DNA of 64,000 nucleotides from the NCBI RefSeq assembly GCF_002899945.2, contig NZ_PPEG02000003.1:248001-312000 (forward strand), in the 5' to 3' direction. Positions 26,397 to 35,911 of this stretch are shown here, in pieces. How positions within the stretch are numbered: position 1 is the first letter of the stretch; each line of letters starts with the position of its first letter. A model generated the notes under the pieces. That model had not been told where the DNA came from and searched no databases. It saw only the letters and a list, made by a program, of their open reading frames with translations. A program made the translations under genes and the position numbers. Source of the stretch: Chryseobacterium viscerum (lineage in GTDB: Bacteria; Bacteroidota; Bacteroidia; Flavobacteriales; Weeksellaceae).

Positions 26397-26807
26397 GATG
26401 GAGCTGTGGTACTGCCCGATATTAGGAATGTTTGAGATAACATTCACAGCAAATTCGTTATAAGAATTGATGTCTTTAGCAATTATTTTTAACATATAGT
26501 CATACTCTCCGGAAAGGCTGATGATTTCCTGTACCTCATCATATTTTCCGATATGTTCTTCAAAGGTTTCCAATACTTTCTTGGATTGTTCCTTCAGACG
26601 GACATTACAGTAGACGACAATATTTAAACCCAATTTTTCACGGTTTAAAAGCCCGACATATTTCTGAATGATTCCCTGTTTCTCCAATTGTTTGATTCGC
26701 TCATACGTAGGAGTAAAAGTAAGACCAATCTTTTCGGAAATTTCTTTAACCGATAGTGTAGAGTCTTCCTGAATAATGCTGAGAATCATTTTGTCTTTTA
26801 AATCCAT
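26346..26807 (-). CDS. Lrp/AsnC family transcriptional regulator
   Basis: A 153-residue regulator with an N-terminal winged HTH (residues 1-60: LSVKEISEKIGLTFTPTYERIKQLEKQGII) and a C-terminal RAM/ligand domain with the SLSGEYDYMLKIIAKD stretch and final beta strand. It is of the short Lrp class that responds to amino acids. Convergent with argH across a repeat region and divergent from pyrB, it may control amino-acid or arginine genes; that is inference from position. The last 17 codons are duplicated downstream as non-coding sequence. Confidence 0.93.
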   Translation of the reverse strand: MDLKDKMILSIIQEDSTLSVKEISEKIGLTFTPTYERIKQLEKQGIIQKYVGLLNREKLGLNIVVYCNVRLKEQSKKVLETFEEHIGKYDEVQEIISLSGEYDYMLKIIAKDINSYNEFAVNVISNIPNIGQYHSSIVLHEVKKSTKFKIDLE

Positions 26808-26893
26808 AGAATAAATTTGAGTTTTAACAAAAATATTAATTTTAAATGAGAATAAGGAAATACTGAGGTTTTTAATTTATTTTAAACTTAATT

Positions 26894-26924
26894 TTTGTAG
26901 GTTCATAAAATTGTTATATCTTTG
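26894..26924 (+). promoter_or_regulatory. promoter of the pyrB leader
   Basis: TTTG (26894-26897), 19-bp spacer, TATCTTTG (26917-26924): full match to the Bacteroidota consensus. Predicted transcription start is about 26929-26931, at or next to the ATG of the leader ORF, so the leader mRNA would have little or no 5' UTR. Confidence 0.75.
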
Positions 26925-26930
26925 CACCTA

Positions 26931-27002
26931 ATGAATAAAAAAGCATTTATATCATTAGATTTACCGGGCGAAAGCGCCCTTTACGATATTTATTGTTATT
27001 AG
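26931..27002 (+). CDS. 23-codon leader peptide upstream of pyrB
   Basis: ATG at 26931 opens a 23-codon frame beginning MNKKAFISLDLPGESALY and ending in a run of U-rich codons (Tyr-Asp-Ile-Tyr-Cys-Tyr, UAU/UGU/AUU). The stop at 27000-27002 overlaps the first base of the downstream terminator stem. A small hairpin (GGGCG 26966-26970, CGCCC 26975-26979) lies inside it. The arrangement is that of the E. coli pyrL leader in pyrBI, where a ribosome following RNA polymerase closely blocks the terminator when UTP is scarce. Whether it is translated is untested; there is no visible ribosome binding site because it would be leaderless. Confidence 0.55.
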   Translation: MNKKAFISLDLPGESALYDIYCY

Positions 27003-27028
27003 CGAAGATTGTTGTCTTCGCTTTTTTT
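27001..27028 (+). terminator. intrinsic terminator/attenuator 19 bp before pyrB
   Basis: AGCGAAGA (27001-27008) and TCTTCGCT (27015-27022) form an 8-bp stem with a 6-base loop, followed by a run of seven T. It precedes the pyrB ATG at 27048 and no other gene ends here on this strand, so it must act on transcription entering pyrB. Confidence 0.85.
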
Positions 27029-27047
27029 ATGCCCAAAAATAAGAATT

Positions 27048-27938
27048 ATGTTTACGATTACAGAACTAAGCACCGAGAGAATCAACAGTATACTGACAGA
27101 AGCAATGGCTTTTGCAAATGGTAAAACTGCTAAAATTGAAGGAGAAGTTTTTTGCTCAAACCTTTTCTTCGAAGACAGTACAAGAACCAAAACAAGTTTT
27201 GATCTTGCAGAAAGAAAACTGGGACTTCAGATAGTTCCTTTTGATGCATCGCACAGTTCGGTAAACAAAGGCGAAAGTCTTTATGATACAGTAAAGACCA
27301 TCGAAAGTATAGGAGTAGACCTTGTTGTCATCCGCGATAAGAAAGACAGATACTTCGAGGAACTGAAAAATATTAACATTCCGGTAATCAATGGAGGTGA
27401 CGGAACAGGAAACCACCCTTCACAATGTATGCTGGACTTGCTGACGATCTATCAGGAATTCGGAAAGTTTGAAGGATTGAAAGTAGGAATTGTAGGAGAT
27501 GTAAAACACAGCCGTGTTGCCAACTCAAGTGCAGAAGCATTAAGAAGATTAGGCGCTAAAGTATACTTCTCAGGACCTGAACAATGGTTTGACGAAGGAG
27601 CTTTGATCAACGGAACCTATCTTTCAGTAGATGAACTGATCGTTGAAGTAGATGTGCTGATGTTATTAAGAATTCAACACGAAAGACATGATGCGGCAAT
27701 GAGCTTCACTGCTTCAGAATACCATAAAAGATATGGTCTGACCAAAGACAGAGAGCGGGTAATGAAAAAAGAAGCAATCATCATGCACCCGGCACCAATC
27801 AACAGAGGAGTGGAAATAGATTCAGACCTTGTAGAATGTGAAAGATCAAGAATCTTCAAACAAATGCAAAACGGAGTATTCGCCAGAATGGCCATTTTGA
27901 AAGAAGCGTTGGAAGAAAAAGGGTATACTTTTAAATAA
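27048..27938 (+). CDS. pyrB: aspartate carbamoyltransferase catalytic subunit
   Basis: Start is set at 27048 ([13 protein letters not shown]); a 13-codon upstream extension would read through the terminator T-run and is rejected. The 296-residue enzyme joins carbamoyl phosphate and aspartate, the committed pyrimidine step. The phosphate loop is [20 protein letters not shown] (residues about 40-60), then [16 protein letters not shown], the KHSRVANS region and the HPAPINRG loop. No pyrI follows. carA and carB downstream supply carbamoyl phosphate. Control is likely through the leader attenuator. Confidence 0.97.
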   Translation: MFTITELSTERINSILTEAMAFANGKTAKIEGEVFCSNLFFEDSTRTKTSFDLAERKLGLQIVPFDASHSSVNKGESLYDTVKTIESIGVDLVVIRDKKDRYFEELKNINIPVINGGDGTGNHPSQCMLDLLTIYQEFGKFEGLKVGIVGDVKHSRVANSSAEALRRLGAKVYFSGPEQWFDEGALINGTYLSVDELIVEVDVLMLLRIQHERHDAAMSFTASEYHKRYGLTKDRERVMKKEAIIMHPAPINRGVEIDSDLVECERSRIFKQMQNGVFARMAILKEALEEKGYTFK

Positions 27939-27988
27939 GAGCCAAGGTAAAAGAGCTAGGTTAAAAGTAAGAAGTTAAAAGTTAAAGA

Positions 27989-28086
27989 GCCCCGGAGGGG
28001 CGGCCTGTTAATAGCAATGGGAGAACCCCATAGAAATAAAAAGGATTTAAATAATCCGAGCCCTGTAAGGGCGACCTGTTAATGAC
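27989..28086. repeat. two AGCCC-type hairpin repeats before carA
   Basis: AGCCCCGGAGGGGCGGCCTG (from 27989) and GAGCCCTGTAAGGGCGACCT (from 28059) are related hairpins, each followed by GTTAAT. They are 70 bp apart in direct orientation, upstream of carA. The preceding stretch (27939-27988) has AAGTTAAAAG words. No gene is in the interval. Confidence 0.6.
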
Positions 28087-28114
28087 ATATAATAATAAGA
28101 GATAAAAGTTTAAA

Positions 28115-29188
28115 ATGAAGAAAAAATTAATACTGGAGTCCGGTGAAGTGTTTCATGGAGAAGGTTTCGGAGCAGAATTGGAAACTGCAGGAGAAGTAGT
28201 TTTCAATACCGGAATGACAGGGTATCAGGAATTGATTTCTGACCCATCATATTGCGGTCAGATAGTTTGTATGACCTATCCGCTTATCGGGAATTATGGT
28301 ATTAACCGTGATGATTATGAAAGTATAGAGCCGGCAATCAAAGGGCTTATCGTAAAAGAACTTTGCGATCTTCCTTCCAACTTCCGTACTCAGATTACTT
28401 TAGATGAATTATTTAAAAAGAAAAACCTTTCAGGAATTTCAGGAATTGATACGAGAAGACTGACAAGAATTCTTCGTAACTATGGAGTGGTGAAAGGAAA
28501 AATTGTGAACGCTGATGCTGATGAAGCTGCAGTAGCTGCAGAGCTGAAAGCAACGAATTTCCCAACCAATCAGGTAGAGGAAGTTTCAACAAAAACACCT
28601 TATGCTAACCCTAACAGAGGTTTCAAAGTAGTGTTGGTAGATTTCGGTGCAAAACTGGGAATTATCAGAGAGCTATCTCAAAGAAACTGCGATATCATCG
28701 TTGTTTCACAGGATACTACAGCAGAAGAGATTCTATTGATGGATCCGGACGGAATCATGCTGTCAAACGGTCCTGGTGACCCGGAAGATGTGCCGCATGC
28801 TTTGGATATGATCAGAGGGTTATTAGGAAAAGTTCCGATCTTCGGAATCTGTTTAGGACACCAGTTGATTGGTCTTGCTTGTGGAGCGAAAACTTTCAAA
28901 CTGAAATTCGGACACAGAGGAGGAAATCACCCGGTATTGGATCTGGAGAAAAATACAGTAGCTATTACTTCTCAGAACCATGGGTATGCAGTAGATCAGG
29001 AAAGTTTAAAAGGAACAGACCTTATCGAAACACACATTGCATTGAACGACAGAACAAATGAAGGTCTAAAACACAAGATCCACCCTTGTTTCTCTGTTCA
29101 GTATCACCCTGAAGCAAGCCCAGGCCCTGAAGATGCAAACTACCTGTTTGATGAGTTTATTCAAATGATGGAGGACTTTAAGAAGTAA
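28115..29188 (+). CDS. carA: carbamoyl-phosphate synthase small subunit
   Basis: The 357-residue glutaminase subunit delivers ammonia from glutamine to CarB. N-terminal CPSase_sm domain (residues 1-130, with GEVVFNTGMTGYQE) is followed by a class-I amidotransferase domain with the nucleophile in FGICLGHQLIGLACG (C about 245) and the HPEASPGPED histidine/glutamate motif near the C-terminus. Length is slightly short of E. coli (382), as usual in Bacteroidota. It serves both arginine and pyrimidine pathways, matching its position next to both clusters. Confidence 0.97.
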   Translation: MKKKLILESGEVFHGEGFGAELETAGEVVFNTGMTGYQELISDPSYCGQIVCMTYPLIGNYGINRDDYESIEPAIKGLIVKELCDLPSNFRTQITLDELFKKKNLSGISGIDTRRLTRILRNYGVVKGKIVNADADEAAVAAELKATNFPTNQVEEVSTKTPYANPNRGFKVVLVDFGAKLGIIRELSQRNCDIIVVSQDTTAEEILLMDPDGIMLSNGPGDPEDVPHALDMIRGLLGKVPIFGICLGHQLIGLACGAKTFKLKFGHRGGNHPVLDLEKNTVAITSQNHGYAVDQESLKGTDLIETHIALNDRTNEGLKHKIHPCFSVQYHPEASPGPEDANYLFDEFIQMMEDFKK

Positions 29189-29200
29189 AAATAAAATAAG

Positions 29201-29640
29201 GAGCCAAGAACCAAGAGTCAAGACTTAAGACGGAAAAAACATACAGATGCACAACTTTGAAAAACTACTTTTCTGGCAAAAATCTATTGCGTTGGCAAAA
29301 AATATTTATATTATTTGTAAAGAGATAAGCAGTGATGAAAAGTTTGGTTTGATTTCTCAAATTAAAAGATGTGTCGTTTCTATTCCTTCTAATATTGCTG
29401 AAGGTTCTGGGAGAAATAGCAGTAAAGAATTTAATCACTTTCTTGCTATTGCTTTAGGCTCTGCATTTGAATTGCAAACTCAATTGATTTTGGTGAAAGA
29501 GTTGAATCTTTTAACTGAAGACAAAGTAAATGCTTTATTAAATGAAGTTTCTGAAATTCAAAGAATGATTTACTCATTCAAAAATAGTTTAAAATAAAGT
29601 CTGGAAATCTTGGCTCTTGGCTCTAGATTCTTGACTCTAA
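29201..29640. mobile_element. four-helix-bundle cassette with inverted flanks
   Basis: GAGCCAAGAACCAAGA (29201-29216) and TCTTGGCTCTTGGCTC (29608-29623) are inverted with one mismatch and bracket one ORF. Additional words (GAGTCAAGACTT, GATTCTTGACTC) extend the arms. Genes of this type are often found as solitary insertions in flavobacterial operons or in 23S rRNA intervening sequences. Here the unit stands between carA and carB. Confidence 0.6.
29247..29597 (+). CDS. four-helix bundle protein (23S rRNA IVP family)
   Basis: A 116-residue all-helical protein with the family hallmarks FEKLLFWQKSIALAKNIY at the N-terminus, LISQIKRCVVSIPSNIAEG (positions about 34-52), EFNHFLAIALGSAFELQTQL, and a final long helix. 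The fold matches proteins encoded in 23S rRNA intervening sequences and the Avd accessory proteins of diversity-generating retroelements; no reverse transcriptase is near. It is placed between carA and carB and is bracketed by inverted repeats. Biochemical role is unknown for the free-standing members. Confidence 0.9.
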   Translation: MHNFEKLLFWQKSIALAKNIYIICKEISSDEKFGLISQIKRCVVSIPSNIAEGSGRNSSKEFNHFLAIALGSAFELQTQLILVKELNLLTEDKVNALLNEVSEIQRMIYSFKNSLK

Positions 29641-29653
29641 TAAAAAAAGAAAA

Positions 29654-32600
29654 ATGGCAAAACGTACAGATATAAAAACAATTTTAGTAATCGGTTCAGG
29701 ACCTATCATCATTGGTCAGGCAGCTGAATTTGATTACGCAGGAACGCAGGCTTGTCTGTCTTTAAAGGAAGAAGGCTACAAGGTAATTTTGATCAATTCA
29801 AACCCTGCAACAATTATGACAGATGTGGAAATCGCTGATAAAGTATATATCGAGCCGATTTCATTACAGTTTGTAAGCCACATCATCAGAAAAGAACGTC
29901 CTGATGCATTATTACCAACACTTGGAGGACAAACAGGACTGAATATGGCTGTTGAGTTGGAAAAATCAGGAATTCTTGAAGAATGCAAAGTGGAAGTATT
30001 GGGTACTACACTTTCTGCGATCAACAGAGCAGAAGACAGAGACCTTTTCCGTGAATTGATGAGAGAATTGAACGAACCGGTTCCAGACTCTGATATTGTC
30101 AATACCGTAGAAGGAGCCCTTGCATTTGCAAACGAGATTGGCTATCCGGTAATTGTTCGTCCTGCCTTTACAATGGGAGGTACAGGAGGAGGTATCGCTT
30201 CAACTGAAGTAGAATTGAAGGAAATTGCTGAACTGGGATTAAAGCACAGCCCGGTTACACAGTGTCTTATTGAAAAATCAATCGCTGGTTTCAAAGAAAT
30301 TGAATACGAAGTAATGCGTGATGCAAACGACAATGCCATTGTGGTTTGTAACATGGAAAATATAGATCCGGTAGGTGTTCACACAGGAGACTCTATCGTA
30401 GTGGCACCTTCTCAGACGCTTTCAGACAGAGAGTATCAGTTACTGAGAAATGCTTCTTTAAAAATCATCAGAGCTTTAGGAATCGAAGGAGGGTGTAACG
30501 TACAGCTGGCTTTAGATCCAAATTCATTCGACTACTATATCATCGAGGTAAACCCAAGAGTTTCCCGTTCATCGGCTTTAGCAAGTAAAGCAACAGGATA
30601 TCCGATTGCAAAAATTGCTGCAAAAATTGCTGTAGGATTAACGCTGGATGAAATCATGAACCCGGTAACAGGAAAAACATACGCATGTTTCGAGCCTGCT
30701 CTTGACTATGTAGTAACAAAATTCCCAAGATTCCCATTCGATAAATTCGAAACAGCAGACAGAAGACTTTCTACTCAGATGAAAGCGACTGGTGAGGTAA
30801 TGGCAATCGGAAGAAATCTTGAAGAATCCCTACAGAAAGCAATCCGTTCATTAGAAACAGGAATCAAACATTTAGGATTAAAAACAAAGCAGGCTGAGGC
30901 TCTTACTGCTGAAGAAATCGAAAGAAGAATCAGAGTGTGTGATGATGAGAGATTATTCATCATCGGTGACGCTTTAAGAAGAGGATATGATTGGGAACAG
31001 ATTGTAGAATGGAGTAAAATCGACAAGTTCTTCATCTGGAAACTGAAAAAATTAGTTGATTTTGAAAAAGTAATCGCTGAGAACAAATTTAATAAAGAAA
31101 CATTAATTGAAGCTAAAAAATTAGGTTTTGCAGATGTTACTATTGCTGTTCTTTGGGATGTAGCAGAACGTGAGGTTTTCAACTTTAGAAAAGAAAACGG
31201 AGTAATGCCGGTTTACAAAATGGTAGATACTTGTGCCGCTGAGTTTGAAAGTGAAACCCCTTATTTCTACGGAACTTACGAAGAAGAGAACGAAAGTGTT
31301 GTTTCAGACAAAGAAAAAATCATTGTACTGGGTTCAGGACCTATCAGAATCGGACAGGGAGTTGAGTTTGACTACGCTACTGTTCACTCAGTATGGGCGA
31401 TCAAAGAAATGGGTTACGAGGCAATTATCATCAACAACAACCCTGAAACTGTTTCTACAGACTTCTCGATCTCTGACAAATTATACTTCGAGCCACTTAC
31501 GGAAGAAGATGTAATGAACATCATTGATCTTGAAAAACCTAAAGGGGTAGTTGTACAGTTCGGAGGACAGACGGCGATCAACCTTGCCGATAAATTAGCA
31601 TCTCACGGAGTACAGATCTTAGGAACTTCATTAGAAGACCTTGACAGAGCTGAAAACAGAGACAAATTTGAAAAAGCACTTCAGGAAATGGGAATTCCTC
31701 AGCCAAAAGGAAGAACATCTACATCAAAAGAAGAAGCGATAAAAATTGCAAACGAAATCGGCTACCCGGTATTGGTACGTCCAAGCTACGTTCTTGGAGG
31801 TAGAGCAATGGAAATTGTATACGCAGAAGCAGAATTGGCTCACTATATGGAAAACGCTGTAGAGGCTAGCCCAGAGCACCCTGTTTTGGTAGACAAGTAC
31901 ATGGTAGGAAAGGAAATTGAAGTAGACGCCATCTGTGACGGTGAAACAGTAGTAATTCCGGGAATTATGGAACATATCGAAAGAGCAGGAGTTCACTCCG
32001 GAGACTCTATAGCGGTATATCCACCACAGAATATCTCTCAGAGCGAAATTGATACCCTGGTAGACTATACGGAAAGGCTGGCAAAAGGATTAAAGGTGAT
32101 CGGATTAATGAACATCCAATACGTTCTTTTTGAAGGAAATGTTTACGTAATCGAGGTGAACCCACGTTCTTCAAGAACAGTTCCTTTCTTATCTAAAATC
32201 ACAGAGGTTCCAATGGCTAACCTTGCAACAAAGGCAATTTTAGGACAAAAACTGAAAGATTTAGGTTACAAAAACGGATTGGTTCCAAACAAAGAAGGCG
32301 TATTTGTAAAAGTACCGGTGTTCTCTTTCTCAAAATTAACGAAAGTTGATATCTCTTTAGGCCCAGAAATGAAGTCTACAGGAGAAGTAATGGGGAAAGA
32401 TACCACCCTTGAAAAAGCACTTTACAAAGGATTGGTTGCAGCAGGAAGAAAAGTTCCTATGCACGGGTCTATCTTGTTTACAGTAGCAGATAAGCACAAA
32501 GAAGAAGCAGCAGCTCTTGCAGCAAGATTCCATGAAGTAGGATTCAGAATCTGGGCTACAGAAGGTACTGCGAAGTTCTTCGGAGAAAAAGGAATCCCTT

Positions 32601-32836
32601 GCAAAATCGGATACAAAATAGGAGAAGAAAGCGTAAACCTTATCGACCTGATTCAGAAAGGAAAAGTTCAGTATGTTGTAAATACCACTACAAAAGGTAA
32701 ACAGGCAGAAAGAGACGGATTCCAGATCAGAAGAATGAGCGTGGAAAACGGTGTTCCTTGTTTGACGTCAATGGATACAGTAGAAGCGATCTTAAAAGTA
32801 ATCGAAAGCATGAGCTTCAAAATGGAGACGATGTAA
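29654..32836 (+). CDS. carB: carbamoyl-phosphate synthase large subunit
   Basis: The 1060-residue synthetase contains two homologous ATP-grasp halves ([20 protein letters not shown] near 14-33; [20 protein letters not shown] about 560), with [11 protein letters not shown] and [10 protein letters not shown] as ATP loops. An MGS-like allosteric domain forms the last 130 residues ([20 protein letters not shown] onward, with TEGTAKFF). It makes carbamoyl phosphate from ammonia, bicarbonate and two ATP. Length is standard. A strong terminator follows. Allosteric regulation by UMP/ornithine would act on the C-terminal domain, known from the family. Confidence 0.97.
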   Translation: MAKRTDIKTILVIGSGPIIIGQAAEFDYAGTQACLSLKEEGYKVILINSNPATIMTDVEIADKVYIEPISLQFVSHIIRKERPDALLPTLGGQTGLNMAVELEKSGILEECKVEVLGTTLSAINRAEDRDLFRELMRELNEPVPDSDIVNTVEGALAFANEIGYPVIVRPAFTMGGTGGGIASTEVELKEIAELGLKHSPVTQCLIEKSIAGFKEIEYEVMRDANDNAIVVCNMENIDPVGVHTGDSIVVAPSQTLSDREYQLLRNASLKIIRALGIEGGCNVQLALDPNSFDYYIIEVNPRVSRSSALASKATGYPIAKIAAKIAVGLTLDEIMNPVTGKTYACFEPALDYVVTKFPRFPFDKFETADRRLSTQMKATGEVMAIGRNLEESLQKAIRSLETGIKHLGLKTKQAEALTAEEIERRIRVCDDERLFIIGDALRRGYDWEQIVEWSKIDKFFIWKLKKLVDFEKVIAENKFNKETLIEAKKLGFADVTIAVLWDVAEREVFNFRKENGVMPVYKMVDTCAAEFESETPYFYGTYEEENESVVSDKEKIIVLGSGPIRIGQGVEFDYATVHSVWAIKEMGYEAIIINNNPETVSTDFSISDKLYFEPLTEEDVMNIIDLEKPKGVVVQFGGQTAINLADKLASHGVQILGTSLEDLDRAENRDKFEKALQEMGIPQPKGRTSTSKEEAIKIANEIGYPVLVRPSYVLGGRAMEIVYAEAELAHYMENAVEASPEHPVLVDKYMVGKEIEVDAICDGETVVIPGIMEHIERAGVHSGDSIAVYPPQNISQSEIDTLVDYTERLAKGLKVIGLMNIQYVLFEGNVYVIEVNPRSSRTVPFLSKITEVPMANLATKAILGQKLKDLGYKNGLVPNKEGVFVKVPVFSFSKLTKVDISLGPEMKSTGEVMGKDTTLEKALYKGLVAAGRKVPMHGSILFTVADKHKEEAAALAARFHEVGFRIWATEGTAKFFGEKGIPCKIGYKIGEESVNLIDLIQKGKVQYVVNTTTKGKQAERDGFQIRRMSVENGVPCLTSMDTVEAILKVIESMSFKMETM

Positions 32837-32860
32837 TTTCGATCAAGAATAAATATTCCA

Positions 32861-32897
32861 AACCTCATAGATTTCTGAAATCTATGAGGTTTTTTTA
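32861..32897 (+). terminator. terminator of carB
   Basis: AACCTCATAGATT and AATCTATGAGGTT form a 13-bp stem with loop TCTGA and are followed by TTTTTT. Confidence 0.85.
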
Positions 32898-33055
32898 ATT
32901 AAATTTTTAAGAAATAAGTAACTTTGAAAACCTAGTTATTAGCAGGTTTAGAAGCAGAGCAAGGCTTTAGTGGGAGATCTGATAGCTGAACATAATGATA
33001 AAGACAAACTCAACATAAGAAAAATTGAGGACTGTCTGAAATATTGAAAAACAGA

Positions 33056-34627
33056 ATGAAAGATAAATTACAATTTATTTATAAACCATTTTTATTAATT
33101 GCATTAGGTTTTATTTTATCATATACCTTTCTGAATTGGTTCCTTTTTATGAAAATAGGTATCCCATTGAAAGAAGATATTGTTGAGTTTTGGCTACCTA
33201 TTGGGTTGTCTTCTGTCCTAATTTTGATTTGTCTTCGACCAAGGATAAAATTGTTGAAATTTAAAAATGAGAACTCTTCTTTTGTTTACCAGTTATTAGC
33301 TTGTATTGCTATCGCTATTCCGACAATTATTGCTCAAAAATATTTAGTAACTGCTACAGGAAAGCTGACGAATTTAAATGTCATTTCAGAACTGCCTAAA
33401 AAAGACAATACAAAATATTATACTCTTAAAAATTATTATATAGATAAGCATCATATTGCGATACAAAATACTGTATCTACTTCAGGACGAAATAACGAAC
33501 ATTTTAATATGCTTATTTATGTTACAATGCCGATCTTAGAAAGTGCTTCTGATACGATTAATAAAACTCACAAATATTGGTTAGGAAAACTCTACTCAGA
33601 GCAAATAAGCAATAGTCTTTCTGATGAAAAGAAAAAAGAAAAGTATAAGCTATTGGCAGAACGATCACAGAAAGAATTTGAAAATACAGATTTTCATAAA
33701 TTCATTTATTTAGAAAACATTGGAAATACGGAAGATCATGATGAATATAATAAAGCTCTTGAAAAAATAGAGCAAAATTTATCTCATGATAATATAATTT
33801 TTGAAGCGAGAACAGAACCATTTGAAACGCGAAATGGAAATAAGTTTTTCTGGGTACTGGGCTCTTTTGGGATAGGTGCTTTTGTCTATTTCCTCTTATT
33901 GTTGTTTCCCAAATTTCATAGCAGTAAATTAGAAAACTTTAAGAAAAAAGGGATTACTGAAATAGATTCTGACATAAAAGAAATCCTTGATATGTTTATT
34001 CCAAAAGAAGGATTTTTTATAACTCCTATTTTAATTGATTTCAATCTACTGATTTACCTATTAATGGTTTTCTCAGGATTGGGATTAGTTTCTTTTAAAA
34101 GTGATGATTTATTGAATTGGGGAGCTAATTTTAGACCCTCGACTATAGACAATCAATGGTGGCGCCTGCTAACAAACATTTTTCTACATGGAGGATTAAT
34201 GCATATTTTCGTAAATATGGTTGGACTCTTATTTGTCGGAATTTTCCTTGAACCACTTTTAGGCAGAGGAAAATACTTGTTGATATATTTAATAACAGGT
34301 ATTCTAGCCAGCTTTACAAGTATTTGGTGGTATGATGCAACGGTAAGTGTTGGAGCCTCAGGAGCAATTTTTGGCTTATATGGTTTTTTTATAGCTTGTA
34401 TGCTTTTTAAAGTATTTTCAGCGGACTTTAGTAAAGCTTTTTTAATCAGTACGCTTGTTTTTGTAGGTTTTAATTTGCTCATGGGGTTCACGGGAGGTAT
34501 TGATAATGCTGCCCACATTGGTGGATTGGTGGCTGGATTTATTATCGGAATGATCTTGTCTGGGCGATTGAAAAAAGGAGTAGAGCCTACTGCAGAACAT
34601 CAAAGTAAAGAAGATCAGCCCAATTAA
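33056..34627 (+). CDS. rhomboid intramembrane serine protease with long N-terminal region
   Basis: ATG at 33056 is preferred to a TTG four codons upstream. The 523-residue protein ends in a rhomboid domain (about 320-510): WWRLLTNIFLHGGLMHIFVNM (helix 2 HxxxN region), catalytic Ser435 in VSVGASGAIFG, and catalytic His487 in AAHIGGLVAG. The N-terminal 300 residues hold three membrane helices, a polar domain of about 150 residues rich in Lys/Glu, and another helix. The polar part probably sits on one side of the membrane. Substrate unknown. It is monocistronic after the carB terminator. Confidence 0.9.
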   Translation: MKDKLQFIYKPFLLIALGFILSYTFLNWFLFMKIGIPLKEDIVEFWLPIGLSSVLILICLRPRIKLLKFKNENSSFVYQLLACIAIAIPTIIAQKYLVTATGKLTNLNVISELPKKDNTKYYTLKNYYIDKHHIAIQNTVSTSGRNNEHFNMLIYVTMPILESASDTINKTHKYWLGKLYSEQISNSLSDEKKKEKYKLLAERSQKEFENTDFHKFIYLENIGNTEDHDEYNKALEKIEQNLSHDNIIFEARTEPFETRNGNKFFWVLGSFGIGAFVYFLLLLFPKFHSSKLENFKKKGITEIDSDIKEILDMFIPKEGFFITPILIDFNLLIYLLMVFSGLGLVSFKSDDLLNWGANFRPSTIDNQWWRLLTNIFLHGGLMHIFVNMVGLLFVGIFLEPLLGRGKYLLIYLITGILASFTSIWWYDATVSVGASGAIFGLYGFFIACMLFKVFSADFSKAFLISTLVFVGFNLLMGFTGGIDNAAHIGGLVAGFIIGMILSGRLKKGVEPTAEHQSKEDQPN

Positions 34628-34748
34628 TTATCAAACGTTTTAAAAACACATTATGTTTGCCGAATTATTTATAAATTAGTGCGTTAAAATTCAGTCTGTT
34701 ATTAATATTTAAAAACTAATAAAAATTCCACCAAATCAAAATATAACC

Positions 34749-35240
34749 ATGGCAGAATATCAGGCAAAATCAAGCAATTCTTTATCTTTTGAAGTCACAA
34801 AAGACAGTCAGTTTATAGGAAGACTTATCTATACAAGCTGGTTTAAATTCAATGCAGAAATTGAGATTGGTAACCGCTTTTATCTGGTTGAACCCAAAGG
34901 TTTCTGGGGAACAACTATTGAGTTGAAAGACAATGAAAGGGTTCTTCTGAAGTTTCGCATGAACTGGAATGGAGAAATTGTCATTCAGACCTATTTTGAT
35001 GGAGTGAAAGACGGGTTTCTTTTTAAGCATAGAGGAATATTTAAAGAATCATTTGTATTGGCTGATCAGGAGGGAACAGAGCTTTTTGTGATGAAGCCGA
35101 ATCTGAAGTGGAGTTCTATGAACTATGAATATAATATCACGACCTCTGAAAAATTCGAAACACTTCCGAATAAAGAAATTGTTTTAATTAACGCATTACA
35201 TTGCGCCAATTATTATATGTCCATGATGATGGCTATGTAA
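34749..35240 (+). CDS. beta-rich protein, LURP-one/Tubby-like in appearance
   Basis: A 163-residue soluble protein of alternating strands (GRLIYTSWFKFNAEIEIGN, YLVEPKGFWGTTIELKD, FRMNWNGEIVIQTYFDG) and a C-terminal helix with several methionines (YYMSMMMAM). The pattern of twelve or so strands with a hydrophobic C-terminal helix suggests the LURP-one/Tubby C-terminal fold, by eye only. A -7 box TATGTTTG at 34652-34659 precedes it. No enzymatic motif is seen. Confidence 0.65.
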   Translation: MAEYQAKSSNSLSFEVTKDSQFIGRLIYTSWFKFNAEIEIGNRFYLVEPKGFWGTTIELKDNERVLLKFRMNWNGEIVIQTYFDGVKDGFLFKHRGIFKESFVLADQEGTELFVMKPNLKWSSMNYEYNITTSEKFETLPNKEIVLINALHCANYYMSMMMAM

Positions 35241-35276
35241 AGGATATAAACCTTTTTTAGTTCTTAATAAGTTTCT

Positions 35277-35852
35277 ATGGTATCAGGATTTGATCATATT
35301 ATCGCTCATTTCAGCCATTATATTAAAGTGAGTGATACGTTGAGAAATGAGCTTGAAAGCAGATTATCTTTTCACACTTTTGAAAAAGGTGAGCTGGTAC
35401 AGGATGCGGATAAGGTTTGTACAAAAAGCTATTTTATTCTCAAAGGGCTGGTGAGAACCTATTATCTGAAAGATGGAGTTGAGATCAGTGAATATTTTTC
35501 TTGTGAAAATGAATGGATCAATTCTCCTAAAAGTTTTATAGAAAGAACTAAGGACATCTACTATATCGACTCTCTTGAAAAAACAGAAACCTTTTGCCTG
35601 AAGGTGAATGATCTCGGTTATCTTTTCGACCATTTCCCGGAAATGGAACGGTATGCAAGACTCTCTATGGGAAGCGTATTTGGGCATCTCATGGAAAGAA
35701 TTACTTCACAGAGATTCTCGACAGCAAAAGAAAAGTATGAACATTTTCTAAAGGGGTATAAAGGGATTTACCACCGGATTCCACTGGGAATGGTGGCTTC
35801 CTATCTGGGAATTACACAATCTACTCTGAGCAGATTACGTACAGAAAAGTAG
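35277..35852 (+). CDS. Crp/Fnr family transcriptional regulator
   Basis: A 191-residue protein with a cyclic nucleotide-binding type N-terminal barrel (residues about 20-130, KGELVQDADKVCTKSYFILKG) and a C-terminal helix-turn-helix fragment (GMVASYLGITQSTLSRLR). The usual cAMP-contacting FGE/RS motif is not present, so the ligand is probably absent or different, as in many Bacteroidota members. It may regulate the hydrolase gene just downstream (60 bp). Ligand unknown. Confidence 0.88.
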   Translation: MVSGFDHIIAHFSHYIKVSDTLRNELESRLSFHTFEKGELVQDADKVCTKSYFILKGLVRTYYLKDGVEISEYFSCENEWINSPKSFIERTKDIYYIDSLEKTETFCLKVNDLGYLFDHFPEMERYARLSMGSVFGHLMERITSQRFSTAKEKYEHFLKGYKGIYHRIPLGMVASYLGITQSTLSRLRTEK

Positions 35853-35911
35853 TTTTTGATCTAGAGCAAAAATAAATCCATTGTACGGGTCTATTTTTGG
35901 CAAAAAAAATC

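Noticed and set aside
25904..26435. Several short forward and reverse frames over the tandem repeat
   Set aside because: They come from the duplicated non-coding repeat and Lrp tail; no conserved start and no protein features.
29247..29597. Diversity-generating retroelement accessory protein (Avd)
   Set aside because: No reverse transcriptase, template repeat or variable repeat in the surrounding sequence.
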